Source of the DNA: Desulfobacteraceae bacterium
Lineage (GTDB): Bacteria > Desulfobacterota > Desulfobacteria > Desulfobacterales > UBA11574
NCBI GenBank assembly: GCA_013203195.1
Contig: JABMQM010000339.1
Location: forward strand, 1 to 27,049
DNA: 27,049 nt
Direction: 5' to 3'
Part shown: one piece after another, positions 8,120 to 16,651 of the stretch
Position numbering within the stretch: position 1 is the stretch's first letter
Layout: each line of letters starts with the position of its first letter
Made by a program: the position numbers and the translations under genes
The notes under the pieces: model-generated
Databases searched by the model: none
What the model saw: only the letters and a program-made list of their open reading frames with translations
Told to the model about the DNA's origin: nothing

Positions 8120-8205
8120 AATCATTAAAGTTGATTTGAAAGTTGAATTAAACTTTTTAACCCTTTCACACGATATGCTTTAAAAGGACTGCTAAGGAGA
8201 CTTAG

Positions 8206-9546
8206 ATGACATACAGAATCCAAAAAGTGAGCGACAAACTAGAAGTTCCACGGTCAACTATCCGGTACTGGGAAAAGGAATTCCCTCAACTTGTGAACCC
8301 CAAAAGGACCAATGGCGGGCAGAGGAGATATTCCGAGCAGGATATCGGCAATTTGCATAATATTAAGAACCTGCTCCATCATAAGAACAAAACCATTGAC
8401 GAAGCCAGGATTGTTCTAAAACAGGGGAATACTGACGTAGGCAAGATTGACTGGCAAAATCAATCCATTCTCCTGACCGGCGGTACCGGCTCTTTTGGAA
8501 AACACTTTTGCAAAATAATGATTGAGAAATACCGCCCCAAGGTCATACGAATATACAGCCGGGATGAACTAAAGCAGCATGAAATGCGGCAGCAATTTGG
8601 CGAAGAGTATATAAGGTATTTTATCGGCGATGTGCGTGACTCCGATCGTATGAGAAGGGCCATGGAAGGGGTCGATATCGTTGTGCACGCCGCTGCTTTA
8701 AAGCAGGTCCCGGCCTGCGAATACAATCCGCTTGAAGCGGTAAAGACTAATATTCACGGCGCCCAGAACGTGATTGACGCCGCCATTGATGTAGGCGTCA
8801 GCAAGGTCATCGCCTTGAGCACTGATAAGGCTGTCAATCCGGTCAATTTGTACGGCGCCACCAAGCTTTGTGCTGATAAGATCATCATTCAGGGAAATGC
8901 TTATTCAGGACCGAGAGGCACAATATTCAGCTGCGTGCGCTATGGAAACGTCATTGGAAGTCGAGGCAGCGTCATCCCTCTGTTTACAAAACAAAGAAAA
9001 ACCGGAAAGATAACCATAACCGACAGACGCATGACAAGGTTCTGGCTTACTTTAGATCAAGCGGTTGAGCTTGTGTTGGACGGGTTTTGTCACATGCAGG
9101 GCGGAGAAATTTTTGTGCCCAAGATTCCGAGTATGAGGATCATGGATCTTGCCAAAGCGATAGCACCTGAATGCGACATTGAAATCATCGGAATACGGCC
9201 GGGAGAAAAAATACATGAGGCCCTTATTACCGAAGAAGAAGGCAGAAATACAGTGGATTATAACGGCATCTACGTCGTCATGCCGAACTATTCGTGGTGG
9301 ACCAGGAAAAACTATAAAAGCGGAAAAAAGTTGCCTAAAGGTTTTACTTATACGAGTGACAAAAATGATAAATGGTTGTCTGTGGAGGACTTAAAAGAGG
9401 TTATTTATGGCCCTGCTTCGATGGCAAATGATCCCGACACTAAACTAGCAACCGCAATTCACCATTTAAATGAAAAAATTATATTGAACCTGCTTAATTC
9501 GGAGGAATCTATCCCTGAAGTTAATAATCAATGGATTGCTAGTTGA
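8206..9546 (+). CDS. pseB: MerR-PseB fusion: UDP-GlcNAc 4,6-dehydratase with HTH domain
   Basis: Single open frame of 446 residues with two domains. Residues 1-72 are a MerR-type winged helix (YRIQKVSDKLEVPRSTIRYW, then RRYSEQDIGNL and a TIDEARIVL helix). Residues 85-446 are a full PseB/FlaA1-type inverting UDP-GlcNAc 4,6-dehydratase/5-epimerase, the first step to pseudaminic acid: NAD loop TGGTGSFG at 91-98, catalytic STDKAVNP with D207 and K208, and the YxxxK pair Y216/K220. AAGGAGA at 8194-8200 sits 5 bases before the ATG, which firmly sets the start inside the MerR domain. Family PseB enzymes are about 330-350 residues and lack this domain. It is the first gene after the sigma-54 promoter, so it may sense pathway state or autoregulate; that is inference. 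Confidence 0.93.
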   Translation: MTYRIQKVSDKLEVPRSTIRYWEKEFPQLVNPKRTNGGQRRYSEQDIGNLHNIKNLLHHKNKTIDEARIVLKQGNTDVGKIDWQNQSILLTGGTGSFGKHFCKIMIEKYRPKVIRIYSRDELKQHEMRQQFGEEYIRYFIGDVRDSDRMRRAMEGVDIVVHAAALKQVPACEYNPLEAVKTNIHGAQNVIDAAIDVGVSKVIALSTDKAVNPVNLYGATKLCADKIIIQGNAYSGPRGTIFSCVRYGNVIGSRGSVIPLFTKQRKTGKITITDRRMTRFWLTLDQAVELVLDGFCHMQGGEIFVPKIPSMRIMDLAKAIAPECDIEIIGIRPGEKIHEALITEEEGRNTVDYNGIYVVMPNYSWWTRKNYKSGKKLPKGFTYTSDKNDKWLSVEDLKEVIYGPASMANDPDTKLATAIHHLNEKIILNLLNSEESIPEVNNQWIAS

Positions 9547-9600
9547 TAAAGGGTCGCTCTTACTTAGAAATATACACAACTATTTTGAGATCAATAACAT

Positions 9601-10953
9601 ATGAACGCTGTTCAACATCTTAAATTTAAAAATTTAGAAGCGATACCACCTGAAGACCAACGCAGCTTTATCCCCTATGGTCGTCAATGGATCGATGAAG
9701 AAGATATCAAGGCCGTAGAAAACGTCTTGAGATCAGACTATCTAACCCAAGGTCCGAAGGTCAGGGAATTTGAGGAAGCTTTTGCTCAGTACGTAGGCTC
9801 TCGTTACGCTGTTGCCGTTTGCAGCGGGACGGCCGCGCTTCACCTGGCTTGCTTGGCGGCGGATTTGGGGCCCGGAGATGAAATCCTGACATCTCCGATC
9901 ACTTTCGCGGCAACGGCAAACAGTGCCCTATATGTGGGGGCCAAACCTGCCTTTATTGATATTGATCCTGAGACGTTCAATCTTGATGTTAAAACTCTTG
10001 AAACCTATCTGGAAGAAAAAACGTCTCCAAATCGCGGGCGTCAATCCAGCACCTCTGGTGAGCCTTATCCTCGTGCAGTTATACCGGTTCACTTCGGAGG
10101 GCTTCCCTGTGATATGCCGGCGATTCAAAGCATCGCCCAAAAGCACGGGTTGGTTGTGATTGAAGACGCCTGCCATGCTTTAGGCGCAACCTATCGGCAT
10201 CAAGAAACCGCTAACGGCAAACAGAGATCAAAAGGGAACAAGTGGATCAAGGTGGGTAGTTGCATGCATTCCGACATGACTGTTTTCAGCTTTCACCCGG
10301 TCAAGCACATTACTACAGGTGAAGGCGGTATGGTAACAACCAACAGCGCGGAATTTTATCAGAGACTTGTTCTTTTCAGAAACCACGGCATCGCCCGCGA
10401 TGTCGACAAATTCAGCGATGAGCTTTTGGCCATGGATTCGGAAAACCAGCTGTCCGGTTTCGATCGGCGCATGATGCCTTCGTGGTATTACGAAATGCAG
10501 GGGCTGGGTTTCAATTACCGCATTAATGATATTCAATGTGCGCTGGGCATATCACAGCTAAAAAAAATTGATTATTTCATCCGGCGCCGGCGTTTTATTG
10601 CAGAGCAATATTTAAAGTTTTTAGATAGTATCCCCTGCTTTTCCATACAGATAGAACCGGAGGGCTATAAATCTTCGTATCACCTATATGTTTTATGCTT
10701 AGATGCCCAGACAAAAATTAAAAGAGACCAGGTCATTAACATCTTAAAACAGATGGGTATCGGCACACAGGTTCATTACATTCCGGTCTATCAACATCCG
10801 TTTTACCGGCAGTTGGGGTATGAAGAACAAAAATGCAGCAATGCCGAAAACTATTTTAAAAACTGTTTTTCTATTCCCATGTATCCGGCAATGTCCAACG
10901 AAGATATCAATCGAGTGATGAATGCACTCGAAAAAGTAGGGGGGATGCTTTAG
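9601..10953 (+). CDS. pseC: PseC-like UDP-4-amino sugar transaminase
   Basis: PLP-dependent aminotransferase of the DegT/DnrJ/EryC1 family, 450 residues. It should transfer an amino group from glutamate to C4 of the PseB 4-keto product. Visible features: SGTAALHLACLAA at 75-87, the PLP-ring aspartate in EDACHALGA (D189), and the Schiff-base lysine K235 in FSFHPVKHITTGEGG. The loop at about 140-160 and the loop at 198-220 are longer than in short family members (PseC is usually about 370-390 residues), as is the N-terminus. Its start follows pseB by 54 bases without an obvious Shine-Dalgarno sequence. The next gene starts directly after its stop. PseC is the best call given pseB upstream; strict specificity cannot be read from sequence. 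Confidence 0.9.
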   Translation: MNAVQHLKFKNLEAIPPEDQRSFIPYGRQWIDEEDIKAVENVLRSDYLTQGPKVREFEEAFAQYVGSRYAVAVCSGTAALHLACLAADLGPGDEILTSPITFAATANSALYVGAKPAFIDIDPETFNLDVKTLETYLEEKTSPNRGRQSSTSGEPYPRAVIPVHFGGLPCDMPAIQSIAQKHGLVVIEDACHALGATYRHQETANGKQRSKGNKWIKVGSCMHSDMTVFSFHPVKHITTGEGGMVTTNSAEFYQRLVLFRNHGIARDVDKFSDELLAMDSENQLSGFDRRMMPSWYYEMQGLGFNYRINDIQCALGISQLKKIDYFIRRRRFIAEQYLKFLDSIPCFSIQIEPEGYKSSYHLYVLCLDAQTKIKRDQVINILKQMGIGTQVHYIPVYQHPFYRQLGYEEQKCSNAENYFKNCFSIPMYPAMSNEDINRVMNALEKVGGML

Positions 10954-12063
10954 ATGAACTTTACCATTGTTCCTCTCAACGGAGAACACTACGATGATTG
11001 GGATGCCGTATGTCGGGCCAGCCAAAATGCCTGGTTTTGGCATACCACGCAATGGCTGGACTATACAGAAGCCTATAATCCGGCCCTTGAAAGCAAGTCC
11101 TGCTCCTTTCTTTTATATGACAATTCTAGTGCTGTCGCTGCCGTGCCGCTACTAATGGAAAGAATTCAAAATGGGAAGGCAGCCTTTTTAGAATTTTCAT
11201 TCGGTGGCGGGTGGCTGCCGTCACCGGTATGTATCGCCGGGCTTTCATCAAAAAAAGAGAAGCAAATCTTTAAAGCTGCTTTTGATCATATCTTTGCACT
11301 TGCCCGTGATAAAAATATTGCCAGAATCAGGTGCCGATCGAATCCTTTTGTGCATCTGCAATCCGAAATGGCAGCCTTTATTCCAACGACAGTTAAATAT
11401 GGATTTGCTCCCTATCTCTTGCCGACTCAAATCATCGATGTAACCAAGAACCCGGCCATTCTTTTCAAGGAAATGCGCAAAGGTCACCGCAGCGACATTA
11501 AAAAGGCCGAAAAAAAATTGGAGAGCTTTGTCATTTCAAGCGAGAATATTTCATACGACCTTTTTTCAGCATATCGGCAGCTTCATACCAAAGCTGCCGG
11601 TGGTCAAACGCGGCCTGCGGAGACGTTTGAGATGATGTATGAATGGATAAAAAATGGGTTTGGAATCCTTTTTGGGGCCACGCTGGACGGTAGACCGGTA
11701 AGCTTTGCTTACGTAAATACTTATAAAGATTGTGCGTATTATAGTTCAGCCTGTAATGATCCGGGAATTCAAAACCTTCCTTTAGCTCATTTTGTTCAGT
11801 GGCAAATCGTAAAGTGGCTGCATGAGCAAAATTTTAACTACTACGAGATCGGCTGGCAGTTTTATTCAAATACCGAAATTTTTACGGCATCGGCCAAGGA
11901 AATTGCTATTTCCAGATTTAAAAGAGGGTTTGGCGGCGTAACCGTCCCCATTGTATTTTCCGAGAAATTTTTTTCCCGGCAGGATTATACAGCCATAAGC
12001 CGGGAGCGCATGGAAAATTTTTCCAAGGTATTACCAGAATTGACTGCGTGCTCTGCCAATTAG
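10954..12063 (+). CDS. FemAB/GNAT-like acyltransferase
   Basis: Protein of 369 residues with a duplicated GNAT fold of the FemAB/CelD type (Acetyltransf_6). Recognisable parts are the first half ending in LLPTQIIDVTKNP, the basic helix MRKGHRSDIKKAEKKL near 173-188 and the second GNAT half with GRPVSFAYVNTYKDCAYYSS and NYYEIGWQFYSN near 296-307. Such proteins transfer acyl or aminoacyl groups to amines. The operon already has a PseH-type acetyltransferase domain (at 17726-18210), so this enzyme probably adds a second, different acyl group to the nonulosonate or its precursor. Its ATG abuts the pseC stop codon, indicating translational coupling. Substrate is inferred from context only. Confidence 0.75.
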   Translation: MNFTIVPLNGEHYDDWDAVCRASQNAWFWHTTQWLDYTEAYNPALESKSCSFLLYDNSSAVAAVPLLMERIQNGKAAFLEFSFGGGWLPSPVCIAGLSSKKEKQIFKAAFDHIFALARDKNIARIRCRSNPFVHLQSEMAAFIPTTVKYGFAPYLLPTQIIDVTKNPAILFKEMRKGHRSDIKKAEKKLESFVISSENISYDLFSAYRQLHTKAAGGQTRPAETFEMMYEWIKNGFGILFGATLDGRPVSFAYVNTYKDCAYYSSACNDPGIQNLPLAHFVQWQIVKWLHEQNFNYYEIGWQFYSNTEIFTASAKEIAISRFKRGFGGVTVPIVFSEKFFSRQDYTAISRERMENFSKVLPELTACSAN

Positions 12064-12080
12064 ACCAAGGAAATTGTACT

Positions 12081-13553
12081 GTGAAAGTTCTCTTTTTTAA
12101 TTATGCAAATTATTTAGAGATTGGAATCCCCGGCGGTATTGCAATCTTGAGTGCACTGCTCAAAGAAAGCGGGCATCAGGTTCGGCTTTTTGACACCACG
12201 TTTCTTAAGCCGGCGTATTACCGACGGAGTCAAAATGCCGGCCCCGCCGTCTTCAAGGAGACGCCCTATACCCTTGAAGACCGCGTTGAAGATGATCCGG
12301 TTGTGGATCTGAAGGAAGAATTCTCAAACATACTAAAAGAATTTCAGCCGGATCTTTTGGCTGTGTCGGCCATGACGACGAATTTCGATAAAACCCTGGA
12401 TTTATTGAAACAGGTACAACCGGACTGCTTGGTTGTGATGGGCGGGGTGCATGCCACGCTGGAACCCGAAGAAGTGCTGCGTTCTGAAGTAGTAGATATG
12501 GTCTGTATCGGCGAAGGGGAAGGCGCACTTGTGGATCTATGCAATGCCTTAGACGCGGGGCAAGAAACCCGCAACATTCCGAACCTGTGGTTAAAACGCA
12601 ACGGCAACTTGATTCAAAACACCCTGCGTCACTTTCAAAACCTTGATCATATACCTGTTCCGGACTGGTCCATCTTTGATCAAAGGCACCTTTTTCGGCC
12701 GTTCGAAGGCAAGGTTTACAAAGGTTCTTTTATAACGAATTCGCGCGGCTGCCCTGAACGGTGCACGTATTGTGTTAATAAAGTGATCCGCAAAACCCAT
12801 CGTGGCTGCGGGAGCTATTTTCGCCGTCAGTCCCCTCAAAAAACCATTAACAACATTAAAACGTTAAAAGAAGAATATGGCGCTACATGGTTTAAATTTG
12901 CAGACGATACTTTTCTACTCCACACTCATGCGGAACTAGAAACTTTAAAAGACGGTTTAAATGATCTTTCGATAAATTTTGGCTGTTCTGTACAGCCCAC
13001 AACAATTAACAAAGAGAAAGTGGCTCTCGCAAAGAAAATGGGTTGTGTGGCAATGACCGTGGGCATCGAAAGCGGCAATCAGGAAATAAGGAGAAAAATT
13101 CTCAATCGCAGGATTTCCAACCAAAAGCTTGAAAACGGAATCCGTACCATCATTGATGCCGGCATCCGGGTCTCAACCTTCAACATGATCGGTTTGCCGG
13201 GAGAGACTCGAGAAAATGTTTTCGAAACCATTAAATTTAATAAAAAGCTGGGTATAAAGGCGGCAAACGTATACATCATTTATCCTTTCCCGGGAACGGA
13301 AATCGCTGAAATCCATAAAACAAATTACCGCGATGCGGATGGCAAGATGATTTCCATGGGCGAGGCCGCCAGATTCAATCTTTCCCACATGTCTCCGGCA
13401 GAACTGGAGGGGTTGTGCAAAACTTTTAATCTTTATCTAACCCTGCCGGAAACATACTGGGGACAGATCAAGGCGGCTGAAGGTCAGGATGAACGATCAC
13501 AGCAAATATTTCAGGAGCTTGAGGTGCTGGCAAACACGTTTATTTCGTCCTGA
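12081..13553 (+). CDS. B12-binding radical SAM enzyme
   Basis: Radical SAM protein with an N-terminal cobalamin-binding-type domain, about 490 residues. Residues 1-150 form the B12-binding Rossmann part (MGGVHATLEPEEVL at 120-133, then VVDMVCIGEGEGAL). The [4Fe-4S] motif CxxxCxxC is C224, C228, C231 within SRGCPERCTYCVN. Further core features are KFADDTF, GIESGNQEIRRKIL and MIGLPGETRENV. Class B members of this family often methylate unactivated carbon or phosphorus; others act differently. I choose GTG 12081 because AAGGAA at 12067-12072 lies 8 bases upstream and the protein then begins MKVLFFNY; an in-frame GTG at 12048 would overlap the previous gene. Position inside the operon suggests C-methylation or another radical change of the sugar, which is inference. 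Confidence 0.85.
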   Translation: MKVLFFNYANYLEIGIPGGIAILSALLKESGHQVRLFDTTFLKPAYYRRSQNAGPAVFKETPYTLEDRVEDDPVVDLKEEFSNILKEFQPDLLAVSAMTTNFDKTLDLLKQVQPDCLVVMGGVHATLEPEEVLRSEVVDMVCIGEGEGALVDLCNALDAGQETRNIPNLWLKRNGNLIQNTLRHFQNLDHIPVPDWSIFDQRHLFRPFEGKVYKGSFITNSRGCPERCTYCVNKVIRKTHRGCGSYFRRQSPQKTINNIKTLKEEYGATWFKFADDTFLLHTHAELETLKDGLNDLSINFGCSVQPTTINKEKVALAKKMGCVAMTVGIESGNQEIRRKILNRRISNQKLENGIRTIIDAGIRVSTFNMIGLPGETRENVFETIKFNKKLGIKAANVYIIYPFPGTEIAEIHKTNYRDADGKMISMGEAARFNLSHMSPAELEGLCKTFNLYLTLPETYWGQIKAAEGQDERSQQIFQELEVLANTFISS

Positions 13554-13573
13554 AATTCAGAAGGTTCCAGGCA

Positions 13574-14596
13574 ATGGCGTTTAAAGCAGAACATAACATG
13601 AAAATAGCCGTCATCGGTTGCGGCTCCATTGGGAAACGGCATATTCGCAACCTCCTTGCTCTGGGGGTGCATGATATTATCGCTTATGATAAGGACGCCA
13701 AGCAACTGGCTGCCGTGGAGACTGATACTGGAATCAGAGCACTTCATTCGTTACCTGAGATTATATCTCGCAAGCCTGATGCAGTCCTTGTCTGTACGCC
13801 CAACAGTCTGCACGTTCCGGTTGCTTTCAAGTTTGCAAAAATTGGCTCCCAGCTATTTATTGAAAAACCCTTATCCCATAATTTAGACGGAGTGGATCAA
13901 CTGCTCGCAGAAGTTAATGAGCAGAAACTTATCACAATGGTTGGCTGTAATTTTAAGTTCCATCCAAGCTTTATAAAAATGAAAGCAATCCTTGAGTCCG
14001 GGATTCTAGGCAAAATACTTTCCGCTCGCTGCCAGTTCGGGCAATATCTTCCAGACTGGCATCCCTGGGAGGATTACCGTACAGGCTATAGTGCCCGATC
14101 CGATCTTGGCGGCGGCATCCTATTAGATTCTCATGAATTCGATTACATGCAATGGTTCTTGGGAGATGTGTCGGAGCTGTTTTGTTTTGCCGGAAAAGTC
14201 AGCAACCTCGAAATTGACACCGAAGACACCGCCGAAGTTCTGATCAAATTCCAAAACGGCACGATTGCCGGAATTCACCTGGATTATACTCAACGGGCCT
14301 ATCAACGAAATTATGAGTTTTTCGGAGAAAACGGCACTTTGAAATGGGATTTTCAGGAACGCAAAGTGTGGCTCTATCTGGCAAGTGAAAATAAATGGGA
14401 GGTTTTCGAGGAGCCCAGAAATTATAATTTAAATGAAATGTACACAGAAGAAATGAAGCACTTCATAGAATCGATTATGAATGAAAAGGAAACCATTACG
14501 GACATTTTTGCCGGTTGGAGGACGCTGAAACTTATCATGGCTGCCAAGGCATCGGCAGAGGATGGTAAAATGAAAAAGTTTGGGGAGGTTTGCTGA
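13574..14596 (+). CDS. Gfo/Idh/MocA-family oxidoreductase
   Basis: NAD(P)-dependent sugar oxidoreductase of 340 residues. The Rossmann motif is IAVIGCGSIGKRHIRNL (11-27) and the family EKP motif is at 97-99 (LFIEKPLSHNLDG). The C-terminal half shows the GFO_IDH_MocA beta-sheet domain with GGGILLDSHEFDYMQWFLG, a histidine-containing active-site stretch. ATG 13574 has AAGG 9 bases upstream; ATG 13598 would give the family-typical MKIAVIG start but has no visible ribosome site. It may oxidise a hydroxyl of a nucleotide sugar or nonulosonate to a ketone. The next gene encodes an aminotransferase domain, and an oxidation-transamination pair such as WbpB/WbpE is a known way to install an amine; the analogy is inference. 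Confidence 0.85.
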   Translation: MAFKAEHNMKIAVIGCGSIGKRHIRNLLALGVHDIIAYDKDAKQLAAVETDTGIRALHSLPEIISRKPDAVLVCTPNSLHVPVAFKFAKIGSQLFIEKPLSHNLDGVDQLLAEVNEQKLITMVGCNFKFHPSFIKMKAILESGILGKILSARCQFGQYLPDWHPWEDYRTGYSARSDLGGGILLDSHEFDYMQWFLGDVSELFCFAGKVSNLEIDTEDTAEVLIKFQNGTIAGIHLDYTQRAYQRNYEFFGENGTLKWDFQERKVWLYLASENKWEVFEEPRNYNLNEMYTEEMKHFIESIMNEKETITDIFAGWRTLKLIMAAKASAEDGKMKKFGEVC

Positions 14597-14597
14597 G

Positions 14598-16649
14598 ATG
14601 GTGCTAGCGATTATCCAGGCGCGAATGGGTTCCACGCGCCTTCCGGGTAAAGTCCTGGCCGACATTAACGGAGCGCCGATGCTTTGGCATGTAATGCATC
14701 GGGTGCAAAGCGCTCGCTCTATCGATCACGTTGCCGTGGCTACTTCTAATAATTCTGTTGACGACCCTCTAGTTGAATTTTGTCTAAAAAATGACTATCA
14801 GTTTTTCCGTGGTAGTGAAACTGATGTCCTTGATCGCTTCTACCAGGCTGCCAAGCGATTCAAAGCTAAAGTCGTAGTTCGCATTACCGCCGATTGTCCG
14901 CTCATTGATTCTCTCGTTATCGACAAGGTCGTAAAGACTTACCTTCAAGGGGATTATGATTATGTTACCAACACTCTGCATTATACCTATCCCGACGGCG
15001 TTGATGTGGAAGTGTTTTCCTTTGCGGCGCTGCAAACAGCCTGGCAGGAGGCCAAATCGCCTCTGGAACGGGAGCATGTGACCCCTTACCTGCGGAACTC
15101 AGAGGCATTTAAGATACACAACGTTGAAAACGAGGTTGACCTGTCCGGCCGCTACCTGCGCTGGACAGTAGACGAACCTTGTGATTTGGAATTCGTTCGT
15201 GCCGTCTATGAAAAAACCGCTTCAGTAGGTTTGTATTTTGGCATCGAAGCTGTATTGCGACTACTTGATCAGGAGCCCGATCTTGCGGAAATCAATAAGG
15301 GAATCATTTGCAATAATGGTTACTATAAATCTATTGCCAACGAAACTCCGGTTGCAGCCCTAAACCGGAAACTGACTCTATCTGGTAAACTCAAAGCCAA
15401 GGCTGCACAGCTTATACCTTCAGGCACCCAGACTTTCAGCAAAGGGCCTACGCAATTTGTCCAGGGCGTAGCACCGGTATTTTTAAAGCGCGCTGAAGGG
15501 AGCCATGTGTGGGATGTGGACGGCAACGAGTATATTGATTTTCCCATGGCCCTGGGACCGATTATTTTGGGCCATAACTATCCTGCCGTAACCGCAGCCG
15601 TCATTCGCCAGATCCATGACGGAACTATTTTTTCTTTGCCCCATCCGCTGGAAGTTGAGTTGGCTGAAATGCTGGTTGAGTCCATACCGTGTGCCCAGAT
15701 GGTTCGTTTCGGAAAGAACGGCTCCGACGCCACCGCCGGGGCTGTGCGGGTGGCCCGTGGTTATACCGGAAAAGATATTATCGCCTGCTGCGGATATCAT
15801 GGCTGGCAGGACTGGTATATTGGAACCACAACTCGAAATAAAGGTGTCCCCGAAACCGTCGAGAAACTGACTGTTAGCTTTGAATATAACAACATTTCCA
15901 GCCTGGAGCGCATATTTTCCGAGCATCCCGGCCAGGTGGCTGCGGTAATAATGGAGCCTGTCGGTGTAATTGAGCCTGAAGAAGGCTTCTTGCAGCATGT
16001 ACGAGAGATAACAAATAAAAATGGAGCACTTTTGATCTTTGATGAAGTAATCACCGGCTTTCGCCTGGCTTTAGGTGGTGCCCAGGACTACTACGGAGTC
16101 ACGCCTGATCTTGCGTGTTTCGGCAAGGCCATGGCCAACGGTTATCCGCTTTCAGCAATCGTCGGACGGCGGGACGTTATGGAATGTTTCGACGAGGTAT
16201 TTTTTTCCTTTACGTTTGGCGGTGAAACCCTTTCTTTGGCAGCAGCAAAAGCAACCATCTCTGAGATGAAAGAAAAAAGTGTCATCAGCCACCTCTGGGA
16301 GCAGGGTCAGAAGGTAAAAGACGGCTACAATGTTTTGGCACAAGAGTTTGGTGTTAATGATTTTACAGAGTGCATCGGGTTGCCTCCGCGTACGTTGATT
16401 ACCTTTAAAGATGAGACCGGAAACGAATCCTTACTGTATAAAAGTCTGTTTCAGCAGGAATGCTTGAAGCGGAGGGTGCTCTTTTCGGGGGGCCAAAACA
16501 TCTGTTTTGGACATAGTAACGCCGACATTGACCACACCCTGCGGGTTTATCGCACGGCCATGGAGATTTTAGCCGCTGCCGTTAAAAACGGAGATGCCCG
16601 GCAAAGACTTGAGGGTGAACCTGTCAGTCTTGTTTTCAGAAAACCATAA
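14598..16649 (+). CDS. SpsF-like cytidylyltransferase fused to class III aminotransferase
   Basis: A 683-residue fusion. Residues 1-240 are an SpsF-type CMP-sugar synthetase domain: AIIQARMGSTRLPGKVL at 4-20, RITADCPLID and YPDGVDVEVF. In Bacillus subtilis SpsF sits with SpsE and SpsG in the same position, so this domain is the likely CMP-nonulosonate activator replacing canonical PseF. Residues 258-665 are a glutamate-1-semialdehyde aminomutase-like class III aminotransferase: NGSDAT at 374-379, D482 in IFDEVITGFR, and PLP lysine K510 in CFGKAMANGYPL. ATG 14598 lies 1 base after the previous stop with GGGAGG upstream; an in-frame TTG at 14580 is unlikely. No heme genes are near, so this is a sugar enzyme rather than HemL. 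The amination target is unknown. Confidence 0.88.
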   Translation: MVLAIIQARMGSTRLPGKVLADINGAPMLWHVMHRVQSARSIDHVAVATSNNSVDDPLVEFCLKNDYQFFRGSETDVLDRFYQAAKRFKAKVVVRITADCPLIDSLVIDKVVKTYLQGDYDYVTNTLHYTYPDGVDVEVFSFAALQTAWQEAKSPLEREHVTPYLRNSEAFKIHNVENEVDLSGRYLRWTVDEPCDLEFVRAVYEKTASVGLYFGIEAVLRLLDQEPDLAEINKGIICNNGYYKSIANETPVAALNRKLTLSGKLKAKAAQLIPSGTQTFSKGPTQFVQGVAPVFLKRAEGSHVWDVDGNEYIDFPMALGPIILGHNYPAVTAAVIRQIHDGTIFSLPHPLEVELAEMLVESIPCAQMVRFGKNGSDATAGAVRVARGYTGKDIIACCGYHGWQDWYIGTTTRNKGVPETVEKLTVSFEYNNISSLERIFSEHPGQVAAVIMEPVGVIEPEEGFLQHVREITNKNGALLIFDEVITGFRLALGGAQDYYGVTPDLACFGKAMANGYPLSAIVGRRDVMECFDEVFFSFTFGGETLSLAAAKATISEMKEKSVISHLWEQGQKVKDGYNVLAQEFGVNDFTECIGLPPRTLITFKDETGNESLLYKSLFQQECLKRRVLFSGGQNICFGHSNADIDHTLRVYRTAMEILAAAVKNGDARQRLEGEPVSLVFRKP

Positions 16650-16651
16650 AC

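Noticed and set aside
15483..15998. 171-residue open frame on the minus strand
   Set aside because: It lies entirely opposite the aminotransferase domain, whose motifs are all intact; composition fits an antisense shadow.
14598..16649. Reading the aminotransferase as HemL of heme synthesis
   Set aside because: It is fused to a CMP-sugar synthetase and embedded in a sugar operon without other heme genes.
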